Source: Pseudomonas sp. SJZ074 (GTDB lineage Bacteria > Pseudomonadota > Gammaproteobacteria > Pseudomonadales > Pseudomonadaceae). Taken from it: 35,560 bases of DNA. The stretch covers positions 1-35,560 of the forward strand of contig NZ_VIUE01000044.1 in assembly GCF_007828215.1 (NCBI RefSeq). The letters run 5' to 3'. Made by a program: the position numbers and the translations under genes. Positions 1 through 6,546 of the stretch are shown piece after piece; the first letter of the stretch is position 1; every line of letters begins with the position of its first letter. The notes under the pieces are model-generated. The model saw nothing but the letters and a program-made list of their open reading frames with translations, was not told the DNA's origin and made no database searches.

Positions 1-47
1 GCCTGCCGACGCAGCGTGCGAGTGAAGTCGATCAGTTGCTGCCGCAT
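1..47 (-). CDS. Possible start of a gene running off the left edge (partial)
   Basis: On the minus strand an ATG at 47-45 opens a frame of 15 codons (begins MRQQLIDFTRTLRR) that leaves the window. An in-frame TGA lies just upstream, so this would be a true N-terminus. No convincing Shine-Dalgarno sequence is seen, and the peptide is too short to assign to a family. It is kept only because the next coding segment, if any, is outside the window. Confidence 0.2.
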   Translation of the reverse strand, partial: MRQQLIDFTRTLRRQ

Positions 48-64
48 AGGTGGCAGCCGGTTTA

Positions 65-81
65 ATCACGCAAGGCGTGAT
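65..81. repeat. Perfect hairpin ATCACGC-AAG-GCGTGAT
   Basis: A 7-bp perfect inverted repeat with a 3-nt loop lies about 60 bp downstream of the stop of the 142-876 minus-strand gene. On the minus strand only two T residues follow the stem, so it would be a weak terminator. It could also be a protein-binding site. Confidence 0.4.
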
Positions 82-141
82 GGCCGGACGCATACTGAAG
101 ACGAATTCGAAGTACCAACGAGTTAACTACTAACTATGTCG

Positions 142-876
142 TCATTGAAAACCGAAGTTTTCATCGAGACCTTTGCGAGCGATGTCTAGACAGCTCTGCA
201 CGAGGTCAAGAGTAAACTCAAGATGTTGATCAGTTGGGCCAGTGATCAGTCCGACTTGATCGTCCGTGATGTGAAAAGAAGAGTCCATCGACCTGAATGT
301 GGCGTGACTTGCTGCTACTGATAGGCCGCGGTAAAGGGTGTCGTAAATGTGCATAAGCCCGGCGACGCGGGCGGCATCATGTGTTGAAAATCCAGGGCCG
401 TTACCGTCTCCTCGACGAATAACTTCAGTTAAGTCAGCTATGTTTTGCTCAGTCAGCCCTTTGTCCGATAGAGAGTCGATCATCGCCTTGGCTTGCTTTT
501 TCTCGTCCATGTCACATTGTCGAGACATCCTTGAAAAGACCGATGGATCATTGATCAACGCTATGCCATGAAACAAGGTTTCCGCCGCCGACCGCGTGAC
601 GGTTTGAGCGTCAATAACAAGCCCGCGCTCACACAAGATTACTGCGGCCTGACAACTTCTGATTGTCCGATGTAGAAAAACCAATGCAGCCAACATGTGT
701 GGCTCTTGCTGGTCAAAATCTGCCGCCATCATCGAGCGTTGCGCAAGATCAGATGCGGACTCAGCGCCCTCAAAAGACTTTGCATAGATCGCTCTGAAGT
801 TCTCTTTCACCAATTCCATTGAGGGGGACAAGAAGCCCTTGAGATTCAGGGCGTTATTCAATTCGGCCAAGTCCAT
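142..876 (-). CDS. DUF5677-like hypothetical protein, 244 aa
   Basis: An all-helical soluble protein with no signal peptide or membrane helix. The middle section (about residues 65-110: a run of hydrophobic residues, then RSAAETLFHGIALINDP) resembles DUF5677/HEPN-like proteins, in which long helices carry an R-S-x-x-E-x-x-x-x motif. That family assignment is from memory of the pattern and is only moderate. The start ATG at 876 has a GAGGGAACG stretch about 4 nt upstream. It is the leftmost of a run of minus-strand accessory genes. A 43-bp repeat (961-1003) lies just upstream. Base use looks more AT-rich than the phage structural genes, which fits a transferred accessory gene. The function is unknown; related proteins are often found in mobile DNA and some defence loci. 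Confidence 0.75.
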   Translation of the reverse strand: MDLAELNNALNLKGFLSPSMELVKENFRAIYAKSFEGAESASDLAQRSMMAADFDQQEPHMLAALVFLHRTIRSCQAAVILCERGLVIDAQTVTRSAAETLFHGIALINDPSVFSRMSRQCDMDEKKQAKAMIDSLSDKGLTEQNIADLTEVIRRGDGNGPGFSTHDAARVAGLMHIYDTLYRGLSVAASHATFRSMDSSFHITDDQVGLITGPTDQHLEFTLDLVQSCLDIARKGLDENFGFQ

Positions 877-960
877 TCTGCGTTCCCTCTTTTCCCAAAG
901 TCACTTCTGGCCTGCTTAAACAAATGGAGCCGACTCCATGCAGGCCTACATAAATATCCC

Positions 961-1003
961 AACCAAACCCAAAACGCCATCACCGGTCACGGAGGGCGGC
1001 ACC
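961..1003. repeat. 43-bp direct repeat, copy 1
   Basis: It matches 2020-2062 at 37 of 43 positions, including an identical 20-nt core (981-1000, begins CACCGGTCAC). It lies between the minus-strand genes 142-876 and 1014-1496. Read on the minus strand, both copies encode a PPSVTG-x-G peptide, which may mean they descend from coding sequence. Confidence 0.8.
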
Positions 1004-1013
1004 TTAGTTTGCT

Positions 1014-1496
1014 TTACCTTTCATGGCGGTAATCAATCCAATAACGCCACGCTCGTTGAGCGATATCGCACAGGTCGTGTGTTGCGCCGTCCTTGTCTGT
1101 GTAAATCCAGCAAGGCAGCTGATGGATGCCTGCCTCATCATGCTCAGTCCGGTTTCTAGTGCTGAATCTTTGAGGCTGCGTCTTTGGATGTTTCACATCG
1201 TTAGTCAGCTGTCGGCACACATCGAGAGCGGTCCCAGCGTCCTTGTCCAAAGCCTTTACCAACCTGATCACCTCACCTGGGCTATTGGCACCGCGCAGCT
1301 TGGCAGCTTTGTCCGTCATATGGTTGAGAAAGAAAATCGCGGTAACGAGTCGTCGGTAGATAAACATAAATCTCCCGATGTTGACTGGAATATCCGCTTG
1401 GTATTCAAACCAAAACTCTTCAAAAGCGGGCCCCGCTAGCTCCTTGAAATATCCACGAAGATCGCTGAGTTCAATTGTACCCACGGATTTCTCCAT
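1014..1496 (-). CDS. Hypothetical protein, 160 aa, possible HEPN-like helical protein
   Basis: The frame is open to 1529, but the ATG at 1496 is preferred because GGAG lies a few bases upstream and the earlier stretch is not protein-like. The protein is rich in aromatic residues with no signal peptide. A central motif RQLTNDVKH (R-x7-H with N-D-V-K-H) resembles the conserved R...N..KH of HEPN-like helical families; this is a pattern-level inference. The C-terminus (WIYTDKDG...) looks like a small beta hairpin. It lies on the same strand as the DUF5677-like gene and the lipoprotein, and the two copies of the 43-bp repeat bracket it together with the lipoprotein gene. The overlapping plus-strand frame is a shadow. 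Function not recognised. Confidence 0.6.
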   Translation of the reverse strand: MEKSVGTIELSDLRGYFKELAGPAFEEFWFEYQADIPVNIGRFMFIYRRLVTAIFFLNHMTDKAAKLRGANSPGEVIRLVKALDKDAGTALDVCRQLTNDVKHPKTQPQRFSTRNRTEHDEAGIHQLPCWIYTDKDGATHDLCDIAQRAWRYWIDYRHER

Positions 1497-1567
1497 CCGG
1501 CTCCATGCCGGTAACCCGTAATACCCCAACCCAAACTAAATTGCTACTGCGCGCAGCACCGCGGCGG

Positions 1568-1975
1568 TTAGCGGCGCGGAACGTGCTGATCCACTCGCTC
1601 CCCGCTGCTCGTGTCGACAATGATCATGTCCCACCAAGTATTACTGGGAGCGGTTGTAAGCTTGTATGTGCGGCCTGCGACAAGATTAACGTCGCGGATC
1701 TTCCGATCCAAAGACTTGGTAGTGCCTACCCAGTACCTCAGCTCCAGTCGATGTCGACCTGCTGTAAGCCGGTACTCTGTTTGGGTACCGAGCGCAAAAT
1801 TGGTTTTCCGTCCATCTACGCTTGCAATGAACAGTGTCTTGTCGGTTAGGCCAATAAGCGCAATGTCGGAGTCAGGCATCCCTTCTGCTTCCTTTTCGGT
1901 GTAGGAGATGCAGCCGCTGAAGACGACGCTGACCAAAGCCATTCCCAATAATCGTAACGCCCGAGCTTGCGACAA
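1568..1975 (-). CDS. Small lipoprotein (135 aa), TTG start
   Basis: The N-terminus is a classic type II signal peptide: positive residues (MSQARALRLLGM), a hydrophobic core and the lipobox VFSGC, so the mature protein begins at Cys and would be lipidated. An ATG exists at 1993, but GGAGG lies 5 nt before an in-frame TTG at 1975, which gives a normal-length signal peptide; hence the choice of 1975. The mature part is a small beta-rich domain with L-T-A-G-R-H-R-L-E-L and L-V-A-G-R-T-Y-K-L strands, reminiscent of DUF2846/PEGA-like lipoproteins. It is probably an envelope protein expressed from an accessory phage gene. Role unknown. Confidence 0.7.
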   Translation of the reverse strand: MSQARALRLLGMALVSVVFSGCISYTEKEAEGMPDSDIALIGLTDKTLFIASVDGRKTNFALGTQTEYRLTAGRHRLELRYWVGTTKSLDRKIRDVNLVAGRTYKLTTAPSNTWWDMIIVDTSSGERVDQHVPRR

Positions 1976-2019
1976 ACCTGCCTCCAGATCCATGTGGAAT
2001 AAGCGCTGTATTCAATCTC

Positions 2020-2062
2020 AACCAACACCAAATTGCCACCACCGGTCACGGAGGGCGGCGCC
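2020..2062. repeat. 43-bp direct repeat, copy 2
   Basis: The partner of 961-1003. It ends 16 nt before the ATG of the DNA methyltransferase (plus strand) and lies upstream of the minus-strand lipoprotein gene. Confidence 0.8.
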
Positions 2063-2078
2063 TGACTGGAAATCAACT

Positions 2079-3077
2079 ATGACCCCTTCCCACCAGATAC
2101 TGGTCGGCGACTGCATCGACATGATGCGGACCTTGCCCGACCGGTCAGTGCAGTGCTGCGTCACCAGCCCGCCCTACTATGGGTTGCGAGACTACGGGGT
2201 CGATGGACAGATTGGCCTGGAGGAAACGCCGGCCGACTTCATCGCCCGCGTTGTCGAAGTGGTCCGGGGGGTGCGGCGAGTACTCCGCGACGACGGTACC
2301 GCATGGGTGAACATGGGTGACAGCTACGCATCTGGTGGTCGCGGTGGTGGCGGCTCATTTATGGCTGAGCGCGGCGACGGGGCGTGGCAGGGCAAGGGGC
2401 AGGCAACGGGCTGGAGATCAGCGCCGGCAGGATTAAAACATAAGGACCTGATGGGTATGCCGTGGCGCTTGGCCTTCGCCCTGCAGGATGATGGCTGGTA
2501 TCTGCGCCAGGACATCATCTGGCACAAGCCGAACCCAATGCCCGAATCAACCAGAGACCGCTGCACCAAGGCTCACGAATATTTGTTTCTGCTGAGCAAG
2601 TCGCCTCGTTACTACTACGACCAGGCCTCAATCCGAGAGCCCGCCATCGGCGGACAAACCGAAGCAGCGATGCAGTTTGGGAGAAACGGGCCGAGCGGCG
2701 AGCATGTCATCCCAGGGCAGCGGTTCGCCCAGCACCGGCCGGGGCGGCCCGCGCCAACGCCTGTTACTGACACCAGGAACAAGCGGAGAGTGTGGACGGT
2801 GGCCACAGCCGGCTATCAGGGGGCTCACTTCGCCACGTTCCCGCCCGACCTGATCCGTCCATGCATCCTGGCCGGGGCGCCGCGTGGCGGGGTTGTGCTG
2901 GATCCGTTCGGAGGCGCGGGCACCACGGCTGTGGTTGCGATGCAGGAAGGACGGAGGTCGATCCTATCAGAGCTGAACCCAGAATATGCCGCGATGGCTG
3001 AGCGCCGGATAGCGGCGGCCTGGCTCGACGGTGCAGCTCAGATGGATGTTTTTCATGATGCGGCGCCCGCGACCTGA
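2079..3077 (+). CDS. Beta-class DNA methyltransferase (N6-adenine or N4-cytosine), 332 aa
   Basis: The catalytic motif IV SPPYYGLRDYG is at residues 30-40, and the SAM-binding motif I DPFGGAGTT at residues 275-283. The order IV then I defines a beta-class exocyclic-amine methyltransferase. The length is usual for phage orphan enzymes. SPPY occurs in both N4-cytosine and N6-adenine enzymes, so the modified base is not decided. The frame is open further upstream, but the ATG at 2079 is chosen because the conserved N-terminus (HQILVGDCIDMM) starts there; the ribosome site is weak (GGAA). No restriction endonuclease is adjacent, so it is probably an orphan phage methylase that protects against host restriction or marks the phage genome. 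It is encoded opposite to its neighbours. Confidence 0.92.
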   Translation: MTPSHQILVGDCIDMMRTLPDRSVQCCVTSPPYYGLRDYGVDGQIGLEETPADFIARVVEVVRGVRRVLRDDGTAWVNMGDSYASGGRGGGGSFMAERGDGAWQGKGQATGWRSAPAGLKHKDLMGMPWRLAFALQDDGWYLRQDIIWHKPNPMPESTRDRCTKAHEYLFLLSKSPRYYYDQASIREPAIGGQTEAAMQFGRNGPSGEHVIPGQRFAQHRPGRPAPTPVTDTRNKRRVWTVATAGYQGAHFATFPPDLIRPCILAGAPRGGVVLDPFGGAGTTAVVAMQEGRRSILSELNPEYAAMAERRIAAAWLDGAAQMDVFHDAAPAT

Positions 3078-3084
3078 GCGAACC

Positions 3085-3309
3085 TTATTTGTCCCGCCTG
3101 TTCGGAAAGCCATCGCAGATAAGCCTTTGCCCAACGATAGCGGCGCATGCAGAGTGAAAGAATAGGGACTTGATGAAACCATCACTGGCATAGCCGTCGT
3201 AGCCAACCCCTGCCCCGTTGATCTCCTCGCCGCATTCAAAACAAATAGTCTCCTTCGTCAACGGTGCAAAAGCCTTCGAGTCTGCTGGCAGATTTCTGTA
3301 ATAACTCAC
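3085..3309 (-). CDS. Small zinc-binding hypothetical protein, 74 aa
   Basis: One zinc site is suggested by C-F-E-C followed about 26 residues later by H-S-A-C (Cys2-His-Cys pattern). The section between (GAGVGYDGYASDGFIKSLFFH) is of a type common in small Pseudomonas phage proteins. An ATG at 3333 is in frame, but AAGGAGG sits 4-5 nt before a GTG at 3309, giving MSYYRNLPADS; this start is preferred. It lies tail-to-tail with the methyltransferase (7 bp gap). Function unknown; it may bind nucleic acid or protein. Confidence 0.7.
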   Translation of the reverse strand: MSYYRNLPADSKAFAPLTKETICFECGEEINGAGVGYDGYASDGFIKSLFFHSACAAIVGQRLICDGFPNRRDK

Positions 3310-3401
3310 AAAACCTCCTTGATCCGACCCCATGCCGGACCGAATACAAATAGCTCACTTAAACGAATCTCGCCAGCCTGAGCTTTTGGAGCCGGAAAAC
3401 T

Positions 3402-4064
3402 TCATCCGAAAGGTGCTTCGTCATTGTAGATCTCATGCCAGTCAGGAAAAGGAGCGGCTTTCTGCGCTGCATACATTAGGCTGGGAAGGGCCATGGTAAG
3501 AAAATCACGGGCGGAAATTATCGAATTACCCCATCGTTCTCGATAGAAATCTTTACTCACCTGGGAAATATTGTTCCACTCTTCACCCTCCCTCTCGACA
3601 GAAGCTATAACGCCTTCAACTTCGCCCATTGCCCTGGAAAGATAATTTGCAATAGAAATATCAATGGCAATGATTCGCTCAATGTCTTGCATCGTCATGC
3701 GATCAAAATAAATATGCAAACGCTTAACCCGCTCTCTTATATCTGAAATTGACTCAGGTGCATCTAGGTTATCGAAGTAAACCCACCCGCTCAGGTCCGC
3801 TAGTTGACTATTTAATGCTTCAGCTATGGGCCACAGACGTGCGGCGACAAGAGATGATCTCTCTTTATTTTCAGAACGCAGCCTACGCTCCGCCGACCTT
3901 GCTAGATACAGCGATACTACAACTGCACCTAAGGTTCCGATTGCAGAGAACGCTTCCCACGTTAGTTCAAGTTTAAAAATTACAACTGGCGAAATTCTGA
4001 AAAACAAGCCACCACATACGAACAGCAGTAAACACCCCAGCCATACCACCCAGTCCCGACTCAT
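3402..4064 (-). CDS. Two-helix membrane protein with coiled cytoplasmic tail, 220 aa
   Basis: The N-terminus carries two hydrophobic segments (about residues 5-24, WVVWLGCLLLFVCGGLFF, and 35-57, including AIGTLGAVVVSLYLA). A charged, helical soluble domain of about 160 residues follows. The ATG at 4064 is preferred: AGGGGGG lies 6 nt upstream and the membrane segment begins at once; the longer frame up to 4469 runs antisense to the methyltransferase. Base composition is more AT-rich than its neighbours, suggesting separate acquisition. A two-TM anchor plus helical domain occurs in several exclusion or defence effectors, but nothing here proves such a role. It is divergent from the C5 methyltransferase fragment (46 bp gap). 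Confidence 0.75.
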   Translation of the reverse strand: MSRDWVVWLGCLLLFVCGGLFFRISPVVIFKLELTWEAFSAIGTLGAVVVSLYLARSAERRLRSENKERSSLVAARLWPIAEALNSQLADLSGWVYFDNLDAPESISDIRERVKRLHIYFDRMTMQDIERIIAIDISIANYLSRAMGEVEGVIASVEREGEEWNNISQVSKDFYRERWGNSIISARDFLTMALPSLMYAAQKAAPFPDWHEIYNDEAPFG

Positions 4065-4110
4065 GACGCGCCCCCCTGTAGATGCCGGAACTATACCGGC
4101 GAGGATACCC

Positions 4111-4788
4111 ATGTTCACAGCAATCGATTTGTTCGCCGGTCTCGGCGGATGGTCCACAGGTGCCCGCGATGCCGGCGCACAGGTTCTTTGGGCTGCCAAC
4201 CATTGGCCGGCCGCGGTGGAATGGCACACGGCCAACCATCCCGAAACCCAACATATTTGCCAGGACCTGCACCAAGCTGACTGGTCGCAGGTGCCGAAGC
4301 ATGACTTGATGCTGGCCTCCCCGTGCTGCCAGGGCCACACAAAGGCTTGTGGCCGAAACAACAGCAACCCGAAGCACGACAACTCCCGGTCGACGGCATG
4401 GTCACCAGTTTCGAACGCCGAAGTGAACCGACCAGAGTTTGCCATCATCGAAAATGTGCCGGAGTTCATGGACTGGGTCCTGTACCCAGCCTGGGCCTAT
4501 GCGATGCAGCGCCTTGGCTATCTGCCCGAACATCTCCAGGTTCATGCGGTGCGCTTCACGATTCGGGTTCGCGCAATCAAGCAGGCGGGTTTCGTTGACA
4601 CCCATGCGCTTCGCCAGCGCGGTACCGCCGCCCGCCTTCACTTCGCGATGCAGGGTCCGTTCGAATTCTTCCATTGCGAAAACCTCTCTTCTTCTCGCGT
4701 GGCAGTCCGCCACTACTTCCACGATGATTTGCTTACCAAAACGAATCACGGAAAACTCCATGACCGACCAATCGGAACTCCAAGGTGA
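4111..4788 (+). pseudogene. C5 cytosine DNA methyltransferase, N-terminal half fused to foreign antisense sequence
   Basis: Residues 6-13 (DLFAGLGG) are SAM-binding motif I, SPCCQGH at 70-76 is motif IV with the catalytic Pro-Cys, and ENVPEF at 114-119 is motif VI. Homology stops after AMQRLGY at about residue 137 (near 4521). The remaining 88 residues are the antisense reading of the CII-like gene and upstream DNA. The target-recognition domain and the C-terminal motifs IX-X are absent, so activity is unlikely. Full-length relatives are commonly 300-400 aa. The start at 4111 has GAGGA upstream. The junction is tail-to-tail with the CII-like gene, as expected from one deletion that removed both 3' ends. 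Confidence 0.85.
4402..4674 (-). pseudogene. CII-like phage regulator, C-terminally truncated
   Basis: The N-terminal about 50 residues (MEEFERTLHREVKAGGG, then LAKRMGV and NLEMFGQI) match the helix-turn-helix part of the CII/Cro-like regulators found next to cro in Pseudomonas prophages. After FGQI (near 4520) the frame reads antisense through the C5 methyltransferase to a stop at 4402, so the natural C-terminus is gone. AGAGG lies 8 nt before the ATG at 4674. In an intact phage this gene follows cro and leads to replication genes; here those are missing. It may still make a 90-aa chimeric DNA-binding protein. Confidence 0.7.
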
Positions 4789-5035
4789 GATTGCTGCCCT
4801 CTCCTGCCTCATCGTTGCCCTGGGGTCCATCCTTCCGCTGTCTTGTCAAATAAGGCTTTCCCCTGCATTCGAATCTCAATGCGAGGAGGTGCGACAGCGA
4901 CTGAAGCCCGAGGAGCTGCTGGGTTTTGATAGGGCGGCGCTCTCGCTAAGATCAACGCGCCAAATCGCCCCTAAGCAGCGCCGCGCAGAACCTTATGGGC
5001 CAGATCAACGAGATCGGGCCGGAGGCCGGCAATAG
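4760..5035 (+). CDS. Hypothetical phage protein, 91 aa
   Basis: A helical protein starting MTDQSELQGEIAALSCLIVAL. Alternating hydrophobic heptads in the first 35 residues suggest a helical hairpin, and there is no obvious membrane or signal segment. It resembles small Pseudomonas phage proteins encoded in the early region, but I cannot name a family. The start at 4760 has a weak GGAAAA upstream. The gene is divergent from the CII-like fragment and ends 4 bp before the stop of the cro-like gene on the other strand. The C-terminal third is Arg/Gln-rich and less protein-like, so it could be altered. Confidence 0.55.
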   Translation: MTDQSELQGEIAALSCLIVALGSILPLSCQIRLSPAFESQCEEVRQRLKPEELLGFDRAALSLRSTRQIAPKQRRAEPYGPDQRDRAGGRQ

Positions 5036-5039
5036 TGAT

Positions 5040-5207
5040 CTATCCTCCTGAAGCATCCTGAAGGCGCTCAGCAAGCTCCGCAGAGGCTTTGCGATGGCCG
5101 CCTGCTAACTGCCAAAGGTGGCCCACAGTTGTCTTCGCGGCGGCCGCGACGTCTTGGCGTCGATCATTCGCAGCGTTAGCGAGCAAGTCGCGCAGATGGT
5201 CATTCAT
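5040..5207 (-). CDS. cro: Cro-like repressor, 55 aa
   Basis: A helix-turn-helix protein of the YdaS/Cro type. The segment RQDVAAAAKTTVGHLWQLAGG (about residues 17-37) is the DNA-binding helix pair, followed by HRKASAELAERLQ. The ATG at 5207 has AAGGAG 6 nt upstream; an upstream ATG at 5225 is less likely. It is divergent from the CI repressor, with shared operators between (5234-5301). Relatives commonly have 15-25 more residues; this one stops at ASGG, so it may be shortened. It should repress CI and early transcription during lytic choice. Confidence 0.75.
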   Translation of the reverse strand: MNDHLRDLLANAANDRRQDVAAAAKTTVGHLWQLAGGHRKASAELAERLQDASGG

Positions 5208-5231
5208 GGAATTCTCCTTACACACGGAAGA

Positions 5232-5260
5232 AATTTAGCCTAGGGCTAATTTTAGAGCAA
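5232..5260 (-). promoter_or_regulatory. Predicted cro (PR-like) promoter overlapping operator O1
   Basis: On the minus strand -35 TTGCTC (5260-5255) and -10 TAAATT (5237-5232) are separated by exactly 17 nt and point at cro. The palindrome at 5234-5250 covers the spacer and -10, so a repressor bound there would block RNA polymerase. The hexamers are only partial matches to the sigma70 consensus. Confidence 0.5.
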
Positions 5261-5301
5261 GGAAATAATTTAGCTATGAGCACATTTAGCAATAAGCTAA
5301 A
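5234..5301. promoter_or_regulatory. Lysogeny operators: TTTAGC-N5-GCTAAA repeats
   Basis: O1 at 5234-5250 is TTTAGC-CTAGG-GCTAAT. O3 at 5285-5301 is TTTAGC-AATAA-GCTAAA, a perfect match of the arms. A third TTTAGC arm at 5269-5274 with a degenerate partner (5280-5285) forms a possible weaker O2. The same 17-bp architecture repeated between divergent cro and cI genes is the expected pattern of CI/Cro binding sites. Confidence 0.7.
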
Positions 5302-5320
5302 CGCTGGCATTCTTGCGCGC

Positions 5321-6175
5321 ATGGATATTTATGAAATTCGTAAACGCAACCTGGTGAAGCTGATAGGCAACCAGAGGAAGGGAGCTTGCGCAGAGCGCTG
5401 GGGGATGGCTCCTGCGCATCTCAGCCAGATTCTCTCCGACAAGACAGCCAAGAACCTTGGCGACGACGTAGCTCGCCGAATCGAAAGCGTCGAAGGATTA
5501 CCTAGGGGATGGTTTGATTCCGTGCCTTTAAGCGACGCAATCGCTGTCACCGAATTGAACGGATTCGAGCCAGCAACGTTGGGGGTAAAGGAAACCGCTG
5601 TTTTATCTGCTGCTGACCTCGTTAAACAAATGCCTGCAAAGCAAGGTAGCGGCTTGTCGGATCAGGCTCGCCACCGATTGCTGGCAGCGGCCGAAGCTGA
5701 CGATGGCGGCGGCACGATCGAATTGGACTACTACCGCCCGGGCGTCGTCGGGGATGAGGTTTGGATCGCGCATTACGACGTGCGTGCGGCGATGGGCGGC
5801 GGCCAGATCCCGCACGACTATCCGGAGATGCTCCAGGATGTACGCGTCAGCCCGCAGCACCTGCGCGAGATGGGCGTCGAGTTCAAGGAACACTTCCACC
5901 TCAAGATCGTGACTGGCTGGGGCCAGTCCATGGCGCCGACGATCAAGCACCGCGATCCGCTACTGGTCGACATCAGCATCCGCGAGTTCGTCGGGGACGG
6001 GATCTACATGTTCTCTTGGGACGGCCACCTTTACATCAAGCGGCTCCAGTGGTTGGGCGATGACCAGCTGAGCATGATCTCTGATAACGCTCTGCATCCA
6101 GCAAGAACGATCCGCGCCGAGGACACCTACATCCAGGCCCGGGTGCTGCTGGTGTGGAATGCGCACCTTGTTTAA
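5321..6175 (+). CDS. CI-type phage repressor with S24 autocleavage domain, 284 aa
   Basis: The N-terminus MDIYEIRKRNLVKLIG plus AERWGMAPAHLSQIL is the DNA-binding helix-turn-helix. The C-terminal half is a LexA/UmuD-like peptidase with the Ser nucleophile in GQSM (Ser203) and the general-base Lys in YIKRL (Lys240). A spacing of 37 residues is normal for S24 enzymes. It should hold the prophage silent and self-cleave on RecA filaments. An ATG at 5276 is in frame (299 aa) with AAGGAA 11 nt upstream, but its extra 15 codons lie on operator O3. Family members start at the conserved M-x-I-Y-E-I-R, so 5321 is preferred, implying a leaderless or weakly initiated message. Divergent from cro. Confidence 0.9.
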   Translation: MDIYEIRKRNLVKLIGNQRKGACAERWGMAPAHLSQILSDKTAKNLGDDVARRIESVEGLPRGWFDSVPLSDAIAVTELNGFEPATLGVKETAVLSAADLVKQMPAKQGSGLSDQARHRLLAAAEADDGGGTIELDYYRPGVVGDEVWIAHYDVRAAMGGGQIPHDYPEMLQDVRVSPQHLREMGVEFKEHFHLKIVTGWGQSMAPTIKHRDPLLVDISIREFVGDGIYMFSWDGHLYIKRLQWLGDDQLSMISDNALHPARTIRAEDTYIQARVLLVWNAHLV

Positions 6176-6210
6176 AGCCGCTGAGCAATTGGCATACTTA
6201 AGAGGATTCC

Positions 6211-6546
6211 ATGTCTGACAATGAGAAAAAAGTCCATAAGTTCTCTACGACGATGGATGATTTTGTGCGTTTTTTGGTTGCAAAGACCGACGATGCAAAG
6301 TGTCCTGGATGTGGATCAAAGAGCTGGACCATCATAGGGTCAGATGAAACAGAAATGGCGTATCGGTTGACCTCTACAATGAGGGACGGGGCCAAACCTA
6401 CGTATCTCAATGTCTTCGGGATATATTGCAACGAGTGCGGACTGATAAGGCATCACCTTGCAAGGAAGGTTAAGGCTTGGGCCAACGAAAATCCCGAGCA
6501 GGAACAGCTGGAGCTAGATGAGATCTCCGAAGATGACCTCGAGTAG
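6211..6546 (+). CDS. Zinc-ribbon hypothetical protein, 111 aa
   Basis: Two knuckles, CPGCG (about residues 31-35) and CNECG (about 73-77), would bind one zinc ion. The C-terminus is acidic (EQLELDEISEDDLE). AAGAGG lies 5-6 nt before the ATG. It is the first gene after the CI repressor on the same strand and overlaps the next gene by 14 nt, so the two are probably co-transcribed with or from near cI and expressed in the lysogen. Sequence class and position suggest a lysogenic-conversion gene; the function is not recognised. It could be a nucleic-acid or partner-binding adaptor. Confidence 0.75.
   Translation: MSDNEKKVHKFSTTMDDFVRFLVAKTDDAKCPGCGSKSWTIIGSDETEMAYRLTSTMRDGAKPTYLNVFGIYCNECGLIRHHLARKVKAWANENPEQEQLELDEISEDDLE

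Noticed and set aside
1023..1439. 138-codon plus-strand frame after the first 43-bp repeat
   Set aside because: Antisense to the 160-aa gene, which has far better protein character. The repeat gives no evidence that this frame is translated.
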